A DNA stretch of 64,000 bases, from assembly GCA_009779265.1 (NCBI GenBank), contig WREP01000010.1:1-64000 (forward strand), written 5' to 3'. The notes beneath the pieces are model-generated. The model had not been told where the DNA came from. It made no database searches and saw only the letters and a program-made list of their open reading frames with translations. This document shows positions 47,768 through 56,951 of the stretch, one piece after another; position 1 is the stretch's first letter; every line of letters starts with the position of its first letter. This DNA comes from Betaproteobacteria bacterium. GTDB taxonomy: Bacteria > Pseudomonadota > Gammaproteobacteria > Burkholderiales > Rhodocyclaceae. The position numbers were made by a program, and so were the translations under genes.

Positions 47768-48880
47768 ATGAGTGCACAGCAAACCTGGAGCGGGGCGACG
47801 CAAATCCATGTTTCGACCGATAGCGTGATCGAGGCGCTGGGCTGCCACACGGATTTTGTCCCCCGGGATTCCATGATTCATATCCGCCCCGAGCACGACA
47901 GCGCGACGACCACCGACGACACCCGGCCCGGCATCCACATTGGCGTTGGCCAGACCGACAAGCCGACGCTCTATGTCGATGGCGAGGTGGTGGCCGCGAA
48001 CTACGATCCGGAAACGGGCACGCTGATTCCGGATGTCGATCTGGCCGATGGCGTCCATGATTTCAGCTATACGCTGACCGATGCCGCCGGTAAGGAGAGC
48101 GAACAATCCTGTGCGATCACCATCAGCATCGACACCACGCCGCTGACGCCGGCCATCGAACTGGCTATTGTCGCTGGCGCAATGGATGGCGAGCTGGACT
48201 TTCCCGCCGCCGCCACCTTGGCGAACGGCGACATGGCGGTGTGCTGGGCTTCGCGGGACGACGCGGGGACGCACGATATCCATATGCAGCGCTTCGACAA
48301 GAGCGGAAACATGGTTGGCGGCGAGATTCCGACCAACGCCGCGCTACAGGGCGGCGCGAACGCGCCCGTCCTCACGGAGCTTGACGATGGGCGTATGGTC
48401 GTCGCCTGGCAGGCCGACGGCCATATCGTCCAGACCATATTCAATCCCGACGGCAGCAAGGCCGTTCCCGCCAATGGGCGTGAGTACGCCATGGGGGAAG
48501 CGGACGCCAGCGGAAACAGCGAAGGGCTGTCCGACATGGGCGCGCTGGGCCATGAAGGCCTCCTGCTCGGCAAGCTGCTCGCCGCTGGCGACGGCTGGGC
48601 CGATGTCCGCGGGAATGAGCCGGATTGCGATCTGGTCGATTATTCGGATCTGATCAGCTATTCGGCCTTGATCGACATTCCGCAGTTGCTGACCGGGTAT
48701 GCGGTCGCTACGGATGATTCCGCACCCCGCGTCGATGGCGTCGCCGTCAAGGATGGTGGCGGCGCGATTCCTGCCGACTACGCTGACGCCGGCATGGATT
48801 TCGACGTGATCGCGCCGAGCGCGATCAACGGTGCGGATGCTGGCCTGGAAATCTTACTGACTAACCAACAAGTGGTGTGA
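47768..48880 (+). CDS. adhesin-like protein, copy 2 (diverged, degenerate C-terminus)
   Basis: A 370-residue paralogue of the product at 45334. Its start MSAQQTWSGATQIHV, then DSVIEALGCHTDFV, aligns with copy 1. It then has one Ig-like unit (TLYVDGEVVAANYDPETGTL, DGVHDFSYTLTDAAG). The middle (about 140-270) has repeats FPAAATLANGDMAVCW and LTELDDGRMVVAWQADG, of a kind common in large secreted adhesins. The C-terminus (LIDIPQLLTGYAVATDDSAP, RVDGVAVKDGGG, LEILLTNQQVV) mirrors copy 1 but lacks the clear LLYNLL-GNGHD secretion signature, so export is doubtful. ATG 47768 has GAGGAAG before it. Confidence 0.72.
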   Translation: MSAQQTWSGATQIHVSTDSVIEALGCHTDFVPRDSMIHIRPEHDSATTTDDTRPGIHIGVGQTDKPTLYVDGEVVAANYDPETGTLIPDVDLADGVHDFSYTLTDAAGKESEQSCAITISIDTTPLTPAIELAIVAGAMDGELDFPAAATLANGDMAVCWASRDDAGTHDIHMQRFDKSGNMVGGEIPTNAALQGGANAPVLTELDDGRMVVAWQADGHIVQTIFNPDGSKAVPANGREYAMGEADASGNSEGLSDMGALGHEGLLLGKLLAAGDGWADVRGNEPDCDLVDYSDLISYSALIDIPQLLTGYAVATDDSAPRVDGVAVKDGGGAIPADYADAGMDFDVIAPSAINGADAGLEILLTNQQVV

Positions 48881-48882
48881 CC

Positions 48883-49296
48883 ATGGATATGAAGAGAAAG
48901 ATGGAGAGGCACGAAGAGCATCCCTGCTCTTCGGCGATGCGAAGCGTCGCCCCGGTTGTCGGAAAAAATTCCGCTCCGGAGGCGCTTGAGAATGCGTGCG
49001 GGAACGTCGCCTTGGCCTGCGCCCTGCTCAAGGCGATGGCCAACGAGGATCGCCTGCTGCTGTTGTGCCGGCTGGCCGGCGCCCGCTTCAACGTGGGCGA
49101 ACTGGAGCGGACGACAGGCATCCGCCAGCCGACGCTGTCACAGCAATTGGGCGTACTGCGCCAGGAGAAGCTGGTCGGCACCGAGAAGGAAGGCCGGCAC
49201 GTTTACTATCGCCTGGCCGACGACAATGTCATGCGCCTCATGCGCGCGCTCTGGGCCATCTACTGCGTGCGTCGTCCCGGCTGCAACGCCGCCTGA
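48883..49296 (+). CDS. ArsR/SmtB-family regulator resembling BigR/SqrR, copy 2
   Basis: A 137-residue paralogue of the regulator at 46836, near-identical through the DNA-binding part (VGELERTTGIRQPTLSQQLG then VLRQEKLV). It keeps the cysteine pair (LLCRL and IYCVR) and the terminal cysteines (EEHPC, PGCNAA). ATG 48883 lies 2 bases after the second adhesin-like gene, as in module 1. The N-terminal 40 residues diverge most. Confidence 0.88.
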   Translation: MDMKRKMERHEEHPCSSAMRSVAPVVGKNSAPEALENACGNVALACALLKAMANEDRLLLLCRLAGARFNVGELERTTGIRQPTLSQQLGVLRQEKLVGTEKEGRHVYYRLADDNVMRLMRALWAIYCVRRPGCNAA

Positions 49297-49465
49297 GCGG
49301 CGTTGCGTGGGCAGGGCGCCTGGGGAGCGCGCCCTGGGCCGCAAATGTTCCGCCGCCCGGAAAGCCGTCGCTTGGGTAGCCCGCCGCGACCCTTTCTCCA
49401 GGGCTGTCTTGCCGCTCGCTCGCCACCGCGCCATGCGCGCGGCGTAAGCGTTCGCGCCGCCGCGA

Positions 49466-50272
49466 TCAGCCGCGCACGGACTCCGGCAATTTGTCCCCGA
49501 TCAATTTCAACAACGGCGCGAATACCTTGGGCGTGCCGGCGACCACGTTGCCGCTTTCAAGGTAGCTGGCTTCGCCGCGCAGGTCGCTGATCAGGCCGCC
49601 GGCCTCGGCGATGAGCAGGGCGCCGGCAGCGATGTCCCAAGGGGCGAGGCCGAATTCCCAGAAGCCGTCGTAGCGGCCGCAGGCGACATAGGCGAGGTCG
49701 AGCGAGGCGGCGCCCGGACGGCGCAGGCCGGCGGTTTTCCGCGTCAATTCCTTGAAAATGTCGAGGTAGAGGTCGGCCTTGTCGAACACGCGGTAGGGAA
49801 AGCCGGTGCCGATCAGAGCCGCGTTCAGCTTGGCCTGGCGCGAAACGCGGATGCGGCGCTCGTTGAGGAAGGCGCCGCCGCCCTTGCTGGCGGTGAACAG
49901 TTCGTTGCGGCAGGGATCGAAGACGACCGCCTGCTCAAGCACGCCGCCCTTGGCGAGGGCGATGGAAACGGCATACTGCGGCAGGCCGTGGATGAAGTTG
50001 GTGGTGCCGTCGAGCGGGTCGATGATCCACTGGTATTCCTCGTCGCCCTTGCCGGCGTGGCGGCCGGACTCCTCTGCTAGAATGCCGTGGGTCGGATAGG
50101 CCTCGCGTAGGGTTTCGATGATCGCGGCTTCGGCGGCCTGATCGACTTCGGTGACGAAATCGTTGGGTTGCTTGGCCGAGACCTTCAGGAGATCGAGGTC
50201 GTTCGAAGCGCGATTGATGATCTGGCCGGCGCGGCGCGCCGCCTTGATGGCGATGTTCAGTGCAGGATGCAT
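49466..50272 (-). CDS. suhB: inositol-1-monophosphatase family protein SuhB
   Basis: A 268-residue Mg-dependent phosphatase. The metal-site motifs are [10 protein letters not shown] near residue 65, [18 protein letters not shown] near residue 82 and [19 protein letters not shown] near residue 215. SuhB also acts as an RNA-polymerase-associated factor in rRNA synthesis. ATG 50272 gives the normal [16 protein letters not shown]. It is divergent from trmJ across 68 bases. Confidence 0.95.
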   Translation of the reverse strand: MHPALNIAIKAARRAGQIINRASNDLDLLKVSAKQPNDFVTEVDQAAEAAIIETLREAYPTHGILAEESGRHAGKGDEEYQWIIDPLDGTTNFIHGLPQYAVSIALAKGGVLEQAVVFDPCRNELFTASKGGGAFLNERRIRVSRQAKLNAALIGTGFPYRVFDKADLYLDIFKELTRKTAGLRRPGAASLDLAYVACGRYDGFWEFGLAPWDIAAGALLIAEAGGLISDLRGEASYLESGNVVAGTPKVFAPLLKLIGDKLPESVRG

Positions 50273-50340
50273 GGGCTGAAAGAGCGGTCGGGCGGCCTGG
50301 ACCGCCCGATTCAATATTGGCAAAAACGGAATTTTACATC

Positions 50341-51105
50341 ATGAACCCGGAACGCCTGCTCTCAAGCATCCGCGTGGTGCTCTGCCGGCCCAGTCATCCC
50401 GGCAATATCGGCGCGGCGGCGCGGGCGATGAAGACGATGGGCCTGAGCGAACTCTACCTCGTGGCGCCAAAGCATTTTCCCGCCGCCGAGGCCGATGCCC
50501 GGGCAGCCGGCGCCGATGATCTGCTGCGCCGGGCCGTGGTCGTCGAGGCGCTCGACGCGGCGCTGGCCGGCTGCGTCTTCGCTCTGGCCCTGTCGGCCCG
50601 GCGGCGCGACCTTGGGCCGCCATCCGCACTGCCGCGCGAATCCGTGGCGCGCCTGCTGGCCGAGGCGGAACAGGGGCCGGTGGCGCTGGTGTTCGGCAAC
50701 GAGACGACCGGCCTCGACAACGATGAGGTGTCGCGCTGTCAGGCGCTGACCGCCATTCCCGCCGATCCCGCTTTCTCTTCGCTCAATCTCGGGTCGGCGG
50801 TGCAACTCCTGTGCTACGAATGCCGGATGACGGCCTTCGCCGGACAGCAGCCCGCCGACTGGACGGCAACGCCATCCGCTTCGCCGCTGGCGACGGCGGA
50901 GGAAAACGAAGCCTTGCTCGCCCATCTGCAAACGGTAATGACCGCCACCGGCTTCTACAACCCGGCCCAACCCGGCCGCCTGCTGCCCAGATTGCGCCGC
51001 CTGTTCAACCGGGCGCGGCTGGAGAGGAGCGAAATCAATATCCTGCGCGGCATCCTGGCCGCTACGGAGAAAGGCACCGGGCATGGCCGCGGGAATGACA
51101 AATGA
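50341..51105 (+). CDS. trmJ: tRNA (cytidine/uridine-2'-O-)-methyltransferase TrmJ
   Basis: A 254-residue SpoU-class SPOUT methyltransferase that methylates the ribose at position 32 of some tRNAs. Motifs: VVLCRPSHPGNIGAAARAMKTMG near the start, LVFGNETTGLDNDEV near residue 120 and SSLNLGSAVQLLCYE near residue 150. The C-terminal helical tail ends with the IldG-like LRGILAATE. In many relatives cysE follows, but not here. Confidence 0.94.
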   Translation: MNPERLLSSIRVVLCRPSHPGNIGAAARAMKTMGLSELYLVAPKHFPAAEADARAAGADDLLRRAVVVEALDAALAGCVFALALSARRRDLGPPSALPRESVARLLAEAEQGPVALVFGNETTGLDNDEVSRCQALTAIPADPAFSSLNLGSAVQLLCYECRMTAFAGQQPADWTATPSASPLATAEENEALLAHLQTVMTATGFYNPAQPGRLLPRLRRLFNRARLERSEINILRGILAATEKGTGHGRGNDK

Positions 51106-51181
51106 CCGCTATCCGAGGCGCTTTCATCGGCATCCTCCGGGCGTGGCAACATGAGTGGCAAGCAATGAGCCTTCTTGCACC

Positions 51182-52123
51182 ATGAAACTCCAGCAATTGC
51201 GCTATATCGTCGAGATCCGGCGTCAGGGGCTCAATGTCTCGGAGGCGGCGGAGTCGCTGTATACCTCGCAGCCGGGCATCTCGAAACAGGTCAGGCTGCT
51301 GGAGGACGAGCTTGGGGTGGCTATTTTCGAGCGCAGCGGCAAGCGCTTCACCGGCCTCACCGAGCCGGGGCGGGCGGTGGTCGAGATCGCCGAGCGCATT
51401 CTCGCCGAAGCGGAAAATCTCAAGCGCGCCTGCGCCGATTTTTCGGCCGGCGACAGCGGCCGCCTGGTGCTGGCGGCGACCCATACCCAGGCCCGCTACG
51501 CGCTGCCGCCCGTGGTGCGCGATTTCGTCGCCCGCCATCCCGGCATCAAGCTGGAAATGCATCAGGGCAGCCCGACGCAGATCGCCGAATGGCTGCTGGC
51601 CGGCGATGTCGACATCGGTATCGCCACCGAGGCGCTTGACCGCTATCCGCAACTGATTACCCTGCCGGTTCGCCAATGGAGCCATTGCGTGATCGCGCCG
51701 GCCGGCCATCCGGTGCTGCAAGCGCAGCCCTTGTCGCTGCACGAACTGGTGAAGTGGCCGCTGATTACCTACGACACGGCGTTTGCCGGGCGGTCGCGGA
51801 TCAATCAGGCGTTCGAGCGCATTGGCGCGGCGCCCAACGTTGTGTTCACCGCCCTCGATGCCGATGTGATCAAGACCTACGTCAATCTCGGCCTCGGCCT
51901 CGGCATCATTTCTGCGCTGGCTTTCGACGCGCAGCGCGACAGCGGCCTGGCGGCGCTCGATGCCGGCCACCTGTTCGCGTCCAACACCACCCGCCTGGCC
52001 CTGCGTCGCGGCATCTACCTGCGCCGCCACGACTACGACCTGATCGAGCTGTTCGCTCCGCATCTGACGCGGCGAGTGGTCGAGCTGACCATGCAGGGCG
52101 GTGGTGAAGCGTATCAGCTATGA
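51182..52123 (+). CDS. cysB: LysR-family regulator CysB
   Basis: A 313-residue LysR regulator of cysteine biosynthesis and sulfur assimilation. It has MKLQQLRYIVEIRRQGLNVSEAA then LYTSQPGISKQVRLLEDELG at the N-terminus and a CysB/Cbl-type effector domain (LVLAATHTQARYALPPVV, MHQGSPTQIAEWLLAGDVDIGIATEAL). The ATG at 51182 is preferred because the frame before it has no helix-turn-helix residues. Confidence 0.93.
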   Translation: MKLQQLRYIVEIRRQGLNVSEAAESLYTSQPGISKQVRLLEDELGVAIFERSGKRFTGLTEPGRAVVEIAERILAEAENLKRACADFSAGDSGRLVLAATHTQARYALPPVVRDFVARHPGIKLEMHQGSPTQIAEWLLAGDVDIGIATEALDRYPQLITLPVRQWSHCVIAPAGHPVLQAQPLSLHELVKWPLITYDTAFAGRSRINQAFERIGAAPNVVFTALDADVIKTYVNLGLGLGIISALAFDAQRDSGLAALDAGHLFASNTTRLALRRGIYLRRHDYDLIELFAPHLTRRVVELTMQGGGEAYQL

Positions 52124-52165
52124 CTTTGGTATCATTTGCGGCAGCTGTTACCTGGAGCTTGCCCG

Positions 52166-53011
52166 ATGAATGTGCTTCCCGATGAAAAACAGTTGGAAAA
52201 ACTGCTCAACGGCGTGGATATTCCGCCCTGCCCGGTCATTTTGCTGGACATCAACCGCGAACTGAGGAAGGAATCGATGGATCAGCGGGAGGTTGCCCGT
52301 TTGATCGGCCAGGATGTCGCTCTCGCCGGGCATGTGATGCAGGTAGCCAATTCCCCGGCCTTTGGCGGCCACAGGATCGCCTCGATCGTTCAGGCGCTGA
52401 ATATTCTGGGCGTTCGGCAGTTGTTCAACATGGTTGTCTGGAAACTGCTGAAAGTCGCTCTGGCCGATGCCGGTTCGGCGGCGTCGATGGAACGCTTCTG
52501 GGAAACCTCGGCGCTGACCGCGCACCTGTCGGCTGAACTGGCCCGCCGCCTGCGCTGCGTCCGCCCCGATATCGCCTATACCTTCGGGCTGTTTCACGAT
52601 TGCGGTATTCCGCTCCTGATGAAGCGTTTTCCCCAGGTCCGCTCGGTGCTGGCGGAAGCCAACGCCTGCGAAGAGGGCTGCTTCACCGATATCGAGGATC
52701 GCCATCTCGGCACCAATCACGCCATCGTCGGTTATTTTCTGGCCCGTCGCTGGCGCCTGCCGAGCGAGGTGGGTGACGCCATCCTGCACCACCACGACTA
52801 TGCCGCGCTCAACCGGCCGGGGACGCTGTCGTCGACCGGGCGCTTGCTGATCGCCGTGAGCGTGCTGGCCGAGCACATCATCCGCCTGCAAGCCAACGAT
52901 CCGGTTTTGCAGGAATGGCACAAGGCCGCGCCCTACGCCTGCCCGCTGTTCGGCCTGTCTCTGGCGGCGGTCGATGATCTGATCGAGGATATGCGCGACT
53001 GGCTAGGGTGA
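52166..53011 (+). CDS. HDOD-domain signalling protein
   Basis: A 281-residue protein consisting mainly of an HDOD domain: LLNGVDIPPCPVILLDINREL, VARLIGQDVALAGHVMQVANSPAFG, VQALNILGVRQLF, FGLFHDCGIPLL and WRLPSEVGDAILHHHD. HDOD proteins are metal-free relatives of HD phosphohydrolases that act in signalling. No other domain is attached. Its 3' end overlaps the convergent nosD by 9 bases. Confidence 0.9.
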   Translation: MNVLPDEKQLEKLLNGVDIPPCPVILLDINRELRKESMDQREVARLIGQDVALAGHVMQVANSPAFGGHRIASIVQALNILGVRQLFNMVVWKLLKVALADAGSAASMERFWETSALTAHLSAELARRLRCVRPDIAYTFGLFHDCGIPLLMKRFPQVRSVLAEANACEEGCFTDIEDRHLGTNHAIVGYFLARRWRLPSEVGDAILHHHDYAALNRPGTLSSTGRLLIAVSVLAEHIIRLQANDPVLQEWHKAAPYACPLFGLSLAAVDDLIEDMRDWLG

Positions 53012-54217
53012 ACGCCGCATGCGCGGCGACGGGTCGCGCAGGATCAGCGTCGGCGCCGCGAAGGGCGCCAGACGCTCAAGAAAATCGAGCAGTTCCAGCA
53101 CCGGCGAATTGCGGAAAAAGCGCGCCGCCGGTGTCTCCATCCAGATACGGTCGGCATAGGCGAGCAATTCGTGCGGCTGATCGCCGAAGCCGTCGCCGTC
53201 GCGGTCGAAGCCTTCGTAGCTGTCCCAGTAATTGCCCCACCAGACATCGTTCATCGGATCGCCATCGCCGATGATAATGACCGGCCACAAATTGCTCAGA
53301 AAGGTGTTGCCGATCGCCATGTGACCGCCCTTGGCGCCGTAGAAATAAACGCCGGTGACATTGTGGGCAAGCCGATTGCCGATGAAGACGATGCGATTGA
53401 GAGGGTGCATCGGCGAATCGGCCATGATGCCGTGAGCGCAATGCACGATCTCGTTGCCCTCGACCAGGGCGGCCGAGGTTTCCTTGAGCGCGACGCCAGC
53501 GCCGGAAGGATCCATGGCGTGCGTGATGCGATTGCCGCGAATCACAATGCCGTCGGAATTGAGCGCGATAATGCCCGTGGAATTGCGCTCGAAGCGGTTG
53601 TCGATAATCAGGGTGCGGTTGGCGAACAAGAGATTCAGCGCCCGCCGGCTGTCGCGCACGGTGTTGCCGACGAAGCGGTTGCGTGGCGCGTTGCTGACAG
53701 TGATGTCGCGAATCTGGGCGATGTCGTTGCCCTCGATGAGATTGCCGCTGCTGTACCACAGGCGCAGGCCGTCGCCGCGATCGGCCGGATCGCCGGCACG
53801 CGAGCGGATGCGGTTGCCGCGGACGACGCTGCCATTGCTGCGATGCAAGGAAATGCCGAACAGCGCCTCCTCGATCACGTTGTTCTCGATCAGCAGTCCA
53901 TTGCCCTCGGCCATCAGGCCGCCGTCCAGAGCATCGTGCGATTCGCCGCTGTTACGCAGAGTCAGGCCGCGCACGGTAACGCCGTCGGCGCGCACGGTTA
54001 GCACCGTGCCGTGGCCCTCGGCGTCGATCACCACCTGGCCGCCGCCATCCAGCGTCAGCGCCTTGTCGATCACCGCCGGCCCGCGATAAACCCCAGGCGG
54101 CAGCTTCAGCACGCTGCCGGCCGGCGCCACATCGAGCCAGGGTTGCAGCGGCTGCGCGGCGCGCAACGGCGCCGGTAGCCACAAGGCGGCGAGCAGCGGC
54201 AGACAGGAGAGTCTCAT
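53003..54217 (-). CDS. nosD: NosD-like periplasmic beta-helix protein
   Basis: A 404-residue protein with a signal peptide (LPLLAALWLPAPLRAAQ) and a right-handed beta-helix of repeated units such as GNRIRSRAG, GNDIAQI, GNTVRDS and GNRITHAMD, ending WWGNYWDSYEGFDRDGDGFGD. NosD serves maturation of the nitrous oxide reductase copper centre. No other nos gene is in view, so it is either a separated nosD or a relative with another partner. Confidence 0.85.
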   Translation of the reverse strand: MRLSCLPLLAALWLPAPLRAAQPLQPWLDVAPAGSVLKLPPGVYRGPAVIDKALTLDGGGQVVIDAEGHGTVLTVRADGVTVRGLTLRNSGESHDALDGGLMAEGNGLLIENNVIEEALFGISLHRSNGSVVRGNRIRSRAGDPADRGDGLRLWYSSGNLIEGNDIAQIRDITVSNAPRNRFVGNTVRDSRRALNLLFANRTLIIDNRFERNSTGIIALNSDGIVIRGNRITHAMDPSGAGVALKETSAALVEGNEIVHCAHGIMADSPMHPLNRIVFIGNRLAHNVTGVYFYGAKGGHMAIGNTFLSNLWPVIIIGDGDPMNDVWWGNYWDSYEGFDRDGDGFGDQPHELLAYADRIWMETPAARFFRNSPVLELLDFLERLAPFAAPTLILRDPSPRMRRSP

Positions 54218-54343
54218 GCGGCCGGACTGTAGACGGCGGCAAACGATCAGGCAATCACCTGCATCAATTTTGCGGCGCGGCGGGGACGGCGTCCGAAAAC
54301 TTCGCTGGCCCGGGCGGTCGCCAGCCGCTTGCAGATCAACGCA

Positions 54344-55897
54344 TTATTGCTCGTGGCGAGCGTCTTCCTGCGCGAAAATATGCCATTTCGGCCGGCGCCA
54401 ACTGGCGCGGAAGGTTTCCAGGTCGCTTTCTTCGGCGTGGTTGGCACGGGCGTTGCCGTCGAGGAAGGCTATCAGGTCGAGTTGTTGCGCGGGGGTTTGC
54501 CAGGTTTCATCGAAGTGGCGGACGATATTGTTGGCGGTGAGCACCGGCCGGCCGGCGACGCTGCTCAGGGGCCAGACGAGGCCTTGGCGGTCGTTTTCCG
54601 GGCGGTAGGATTTGAATACCAGTTCGGTGCACACCAGTTGTCCGTCGGTGCGGAAATCGAAGTCGAAATCGTAGGGACGGCCGGCGTAATCGAAAGATTT
54701 GAGCAGCGCCCGCGCGATTTCCAGGCGCGACAGACGTGGCCGCAGCACCGCCAGGGAATCCGCCGCTGCCGAATGTTCGAGCGAGGTGAAGCTGACGCCC
54801 TTGCCGATTGCCTCGATGATGCGCGGCATGGCGCCGGTGTCATCGGGTTTCTGGCTGAGGCGATAGGCGGCTGGCTGGCGGGTTTGCAGCAGGGTTTCAA
54901 AGTTGCCGTCGGCAATGCCCTGCGTCTGTAGCCAGGCGCGGATTTCCGGGGTGGCGAAAAAGGCGCTGCGTTCCTCCGCGTCGCCGATGTACAGCGCCGC
55001 GTGCGGCCAGAATCCGGGCAGGCCGATGTTGGAGAGATACCATTCCCGCCGTTCGAGCAGGATGTCGCCGGGTTGCAGCCGGGGGCGCAGGGCGGCGATT
55101 TGTTCGGCGCTGATGAGGAATTGTTCGCCGCCGCTCACCCGCGTTTGCCCCATCCATTCGGAAATGCCCTTCTGGATTGGAAAGATCAGCTCCGAACCGC
55201 CATCCTGGGCGATTTGCCCGGCATTGCGCAGGGTGTTGAGCAGACCGTGCGCTCTGCCGGCTTCCCAGAGATAGGGTTCGTCCTGGGCGAAAACACAGTC
55301 CAGCGGCTTCATCTGTTTGCAAACGCGGCGCGTGCCGATCTTGGTCGTGTAGCGGGCGGCCAGCGAGGCGAATTCTCCCGCCATCGCCACGTGCAGGAAG
55401 CGGAATTTGAAATCGGCGTAGCCGCGCTCGGGCAGGCCGATTTCGCCGACGGGTTCGTTGAGCGCGACGCGCATGGCGGGATCGGCGTCGGCCAGGCGGA
55501 TGAATTCGAGCGCGTAACGGTAGCGCGTCAGGAAGGCGGCGTAGGCAGCCCGGAAACGCGCCTTGTCATTCGCTTCGTCGCGCTCGCTCAGGCGTTGCCA
55601 GGCGGCGTCGAGCATCAACTGGTAATCGAGAAAGCGCGCCCAGAGATCGCGCGCTTCCTGGCTTTGCGCGGGCGTCAGCACGCGCTTGGCCGGTGGCGGA
55701 CGCAGGGGGAAAAGATCCGGCCGGGTCGCCATGTAATCGGTGAGATTGGCCAAGCCCTCCCGTATTTTCAGAATTGCCGCTGTTTCGGCGGACAGGGCAT
55801 CTTCGCCCTCGGCGCGGGCCGGCAAGGCGCTCAGGCAAAGGGCGGCTAGGGCGAGCAGCGAAAGCTGGCGAAACAATCTGGGCAGGAATGGATTCAT
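54344..55897 (-). CDS. YiiX/YebB-like permuted papain-fold hydrolase, exported
   Basis: A 517-residue protein with a signal peptide (residues 1-29, ALPARA). A helical domain of about 220 residues precedes a YiiX-type cysteine-hydrolase domain: LQPGDILLERREWYLSNIGLPG, then FWPHAALYIG (catalytic His) near residue 300 and GQLVCTELVFKSY (Cys) near residue 440. Such enzymes may cut peptidoglycan or lipid amides. The substrate is unknown. Confidence 0.82.
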   Translation of the reverse strand: MNPFLPRLFRQLSLLALAALCLSALPARAEGEDALSAETAAILKIREGLANLTDYMATRPDLFPLRPPPAKRVLTPAQSQEARDLWARFLDYQLMLDAAWQRLSERDEANDKARFRAAYAAFLTRYRYALEFIRLADADPAMRVALNEPVGEIGLPERGYADFKFRFLHVAMAGEFASLAARYTTKIGTRRVCKQMKPLDCVFAQDEPYLWEAGRAHGLLNTLRNAGQIAQDGGSELIFPIQKGISEWMGQTRVSGGEQFLISAEQIAALRPRLQPGDILLERREWYLSNIGLPGFWPHAALYIGDAEERSAFFATPEIRAWLQTQGIADGNFETLLQTRQPAAYRLSQKPDDTGAMPRIIEAIGKGVSFTSLEHSAAADSLAVLRPRLSRLEIARALLKSFDYAGRPYDFDFDFRTDGQLVCTELVFKSYRPENDRQGLVWPLSSVAGRPVLTANNIVRHFDETWQTPAQQLDLIAFLDGNARANHAEESDLETFRASWRRPKWHIFAQEDARHEQ

Positions 55898-55906
55898 GGC
55901 GTCAGC

Positions 55907-55946
55907 AACAAAAAAATGCCCACCGGCGGGTGGGCGTCGGTGGGCA
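55907..55946 (-). terminator. rho-independent terminator of the PPIase gene
   Basis: On the minus strand TGCCCACCG (55946-55938) pairs with CGGTGGGCA (55925-55917), followed by TTTTTTTGTT. It lies about 22 bases past the stop of the PPIase gene and 20 bases before the next gene starts at 55897. Confidence 0.85.
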
Positions 55947-55967
55947 TGGCATGCGGCCTGTGCGGGC

Positions 55968-56753
55968 TTAGTTGACCTGGGCCTTCTCGCGCAAAGTCTT
56001 GATCAGTTGCTCGATCTGCTGCTGGCCGAGGCGGTTTTGCAACTGCTGCTTGACCTGATCGAAAGGCGGCGGGTTGGCGGGGCGCGTATCTTCCAGGGCG
56101 ATGACGTGATAGCCGAAGTCGGTCTGCACCGGCGTCTTGGAGTGTTCGCCCTTTTTCAGTTGCGCCAGCGCGTCGCCGAAGGGCTTGACGTAGGCGGCCG
56201 GGGAATTCCAGCCGAGGTCGCCGCCGTTGTCGCGGGAGCCCGGGTCCTTCGACTGCTTGGCCAGATCGGCGATTTTTTCGCCCTTGTCGAGCCTGGCGAT
56301 GATTTCCTTGGCTTCGTCTTCTTTCTCGACCAGCACATGGCGGGCCTTGTACTCGGTGCCGCCGATATTGGCCTTGATGGTTTCGTACTCGGCCTTCAGG
56401 CGTTCCTCGGTGATCGGGTTGGCGCGCATGTGGTCGCCCAGGTAGGCGCGAATCAGCACCGCCTGCTTGGCCAGTTCGACTTGACCGGGCACCGTGTCCT
56501 TCTTGTCCAGACCGCGTTTTTTGGCTTCCTGCGCCAGCAGTTCGCGGCGGATCAGTTCCTCGCGCACGGCGTTTCGCAATTCCGGGCCGTCCTTGGCGCC
56601 TTGCTCCTTCTGTTCGGTGATGAAGGCGTCGTAGACGGATTGCGGGATCGGCTGGCCGTTGACGGTGGCGTAGGTTTTGTTCTGGGCCAATACGGGAGCG
56701 GAAACGATGACGCTGGCGACAAGCAGGGCAGCCAAACGGGAGATTTTGCGCAT
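55968..56753 (-). CDS. periplasmic parvulin-type peptidyl-prolyl isomerase
   Basis: A 261-residue SurA/PpiC-like protein with a signal peptide (RKISRLAALLVASVIVSAPVLAQ). It has a SurA-N-like helical region (FITEQKEQGAKDGPELRNAV), a parvulin domain (YKARHVLVEKEDEAKEIIARL, DLGWNSPAAYVKPFGDAL, TDFGYHVIALED) and a short C-terminal helix. It assists folding of outer-membrane or secreted proteins. It follows yciB, yciI and the bolA remnant. Confidence 0.93.
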   Translation of the reverse strand: MRKISRLAALLVASVIVSAPVLAQNKTYATVNGQPIPQSVYDAFITEQKEQGAKDGPELRNAVREELIRRELLAQEAKKRGLDKKDTVPGQVELAKQAVLIRAYLGDHMRANPITEERLKAEYETIKANIGGTEYKARHVLVEKEDEAKEIIARLDKGEKIADLAKQSKDPGSRDNGGDLGWNSPAAYVKPFGDALAQLKKGEHSKTPVQTDFGYHVIALEDTRPANPPPFDQVKQQLQNRLGQQQIEQLIKTLREKAQVN

Positions 56754-56779
56754 GTAATGTCCTTTGGGAGAGAGGAAAA

Positions 56780-56949
56780 ACAAAAATTATACTTCGCCGG
56801 GGCGCGGGTGTTGATGCGCAAGGCATGGATGCGACCGCGCATCAGGTCGCCAGCCGCATCATAGACGAGACGGTGACGGGCGCGGGTGTTTTTGCCGGAA
56901 AAAATAGCGGCCACGATGTCGACGCGAAAGTGGCTACCGGCGCGGACGC
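56780..56949 (-). pseudogene. bolA: bolA remnant
   Basis: Between yciI and the PPIase gene the minus strand encodes GSHFRVDIVAAIFSGKN, then RARHRLVYDAAGDLM and RIHALRINTRAPA, the core of a BolA-like protein. The N-terminal 35 residues of a normal BolA are missing, and no start codon lies in frame after the yciI stop. At the 3' end the natural stop (GEV, TAA) is one frame away at a run of four Cs. Both ends are damaged, so no normal BolA is made. BolA genes usually sit at this position. Confidence 0.65.
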
Positions 56950-56951
56950 CA

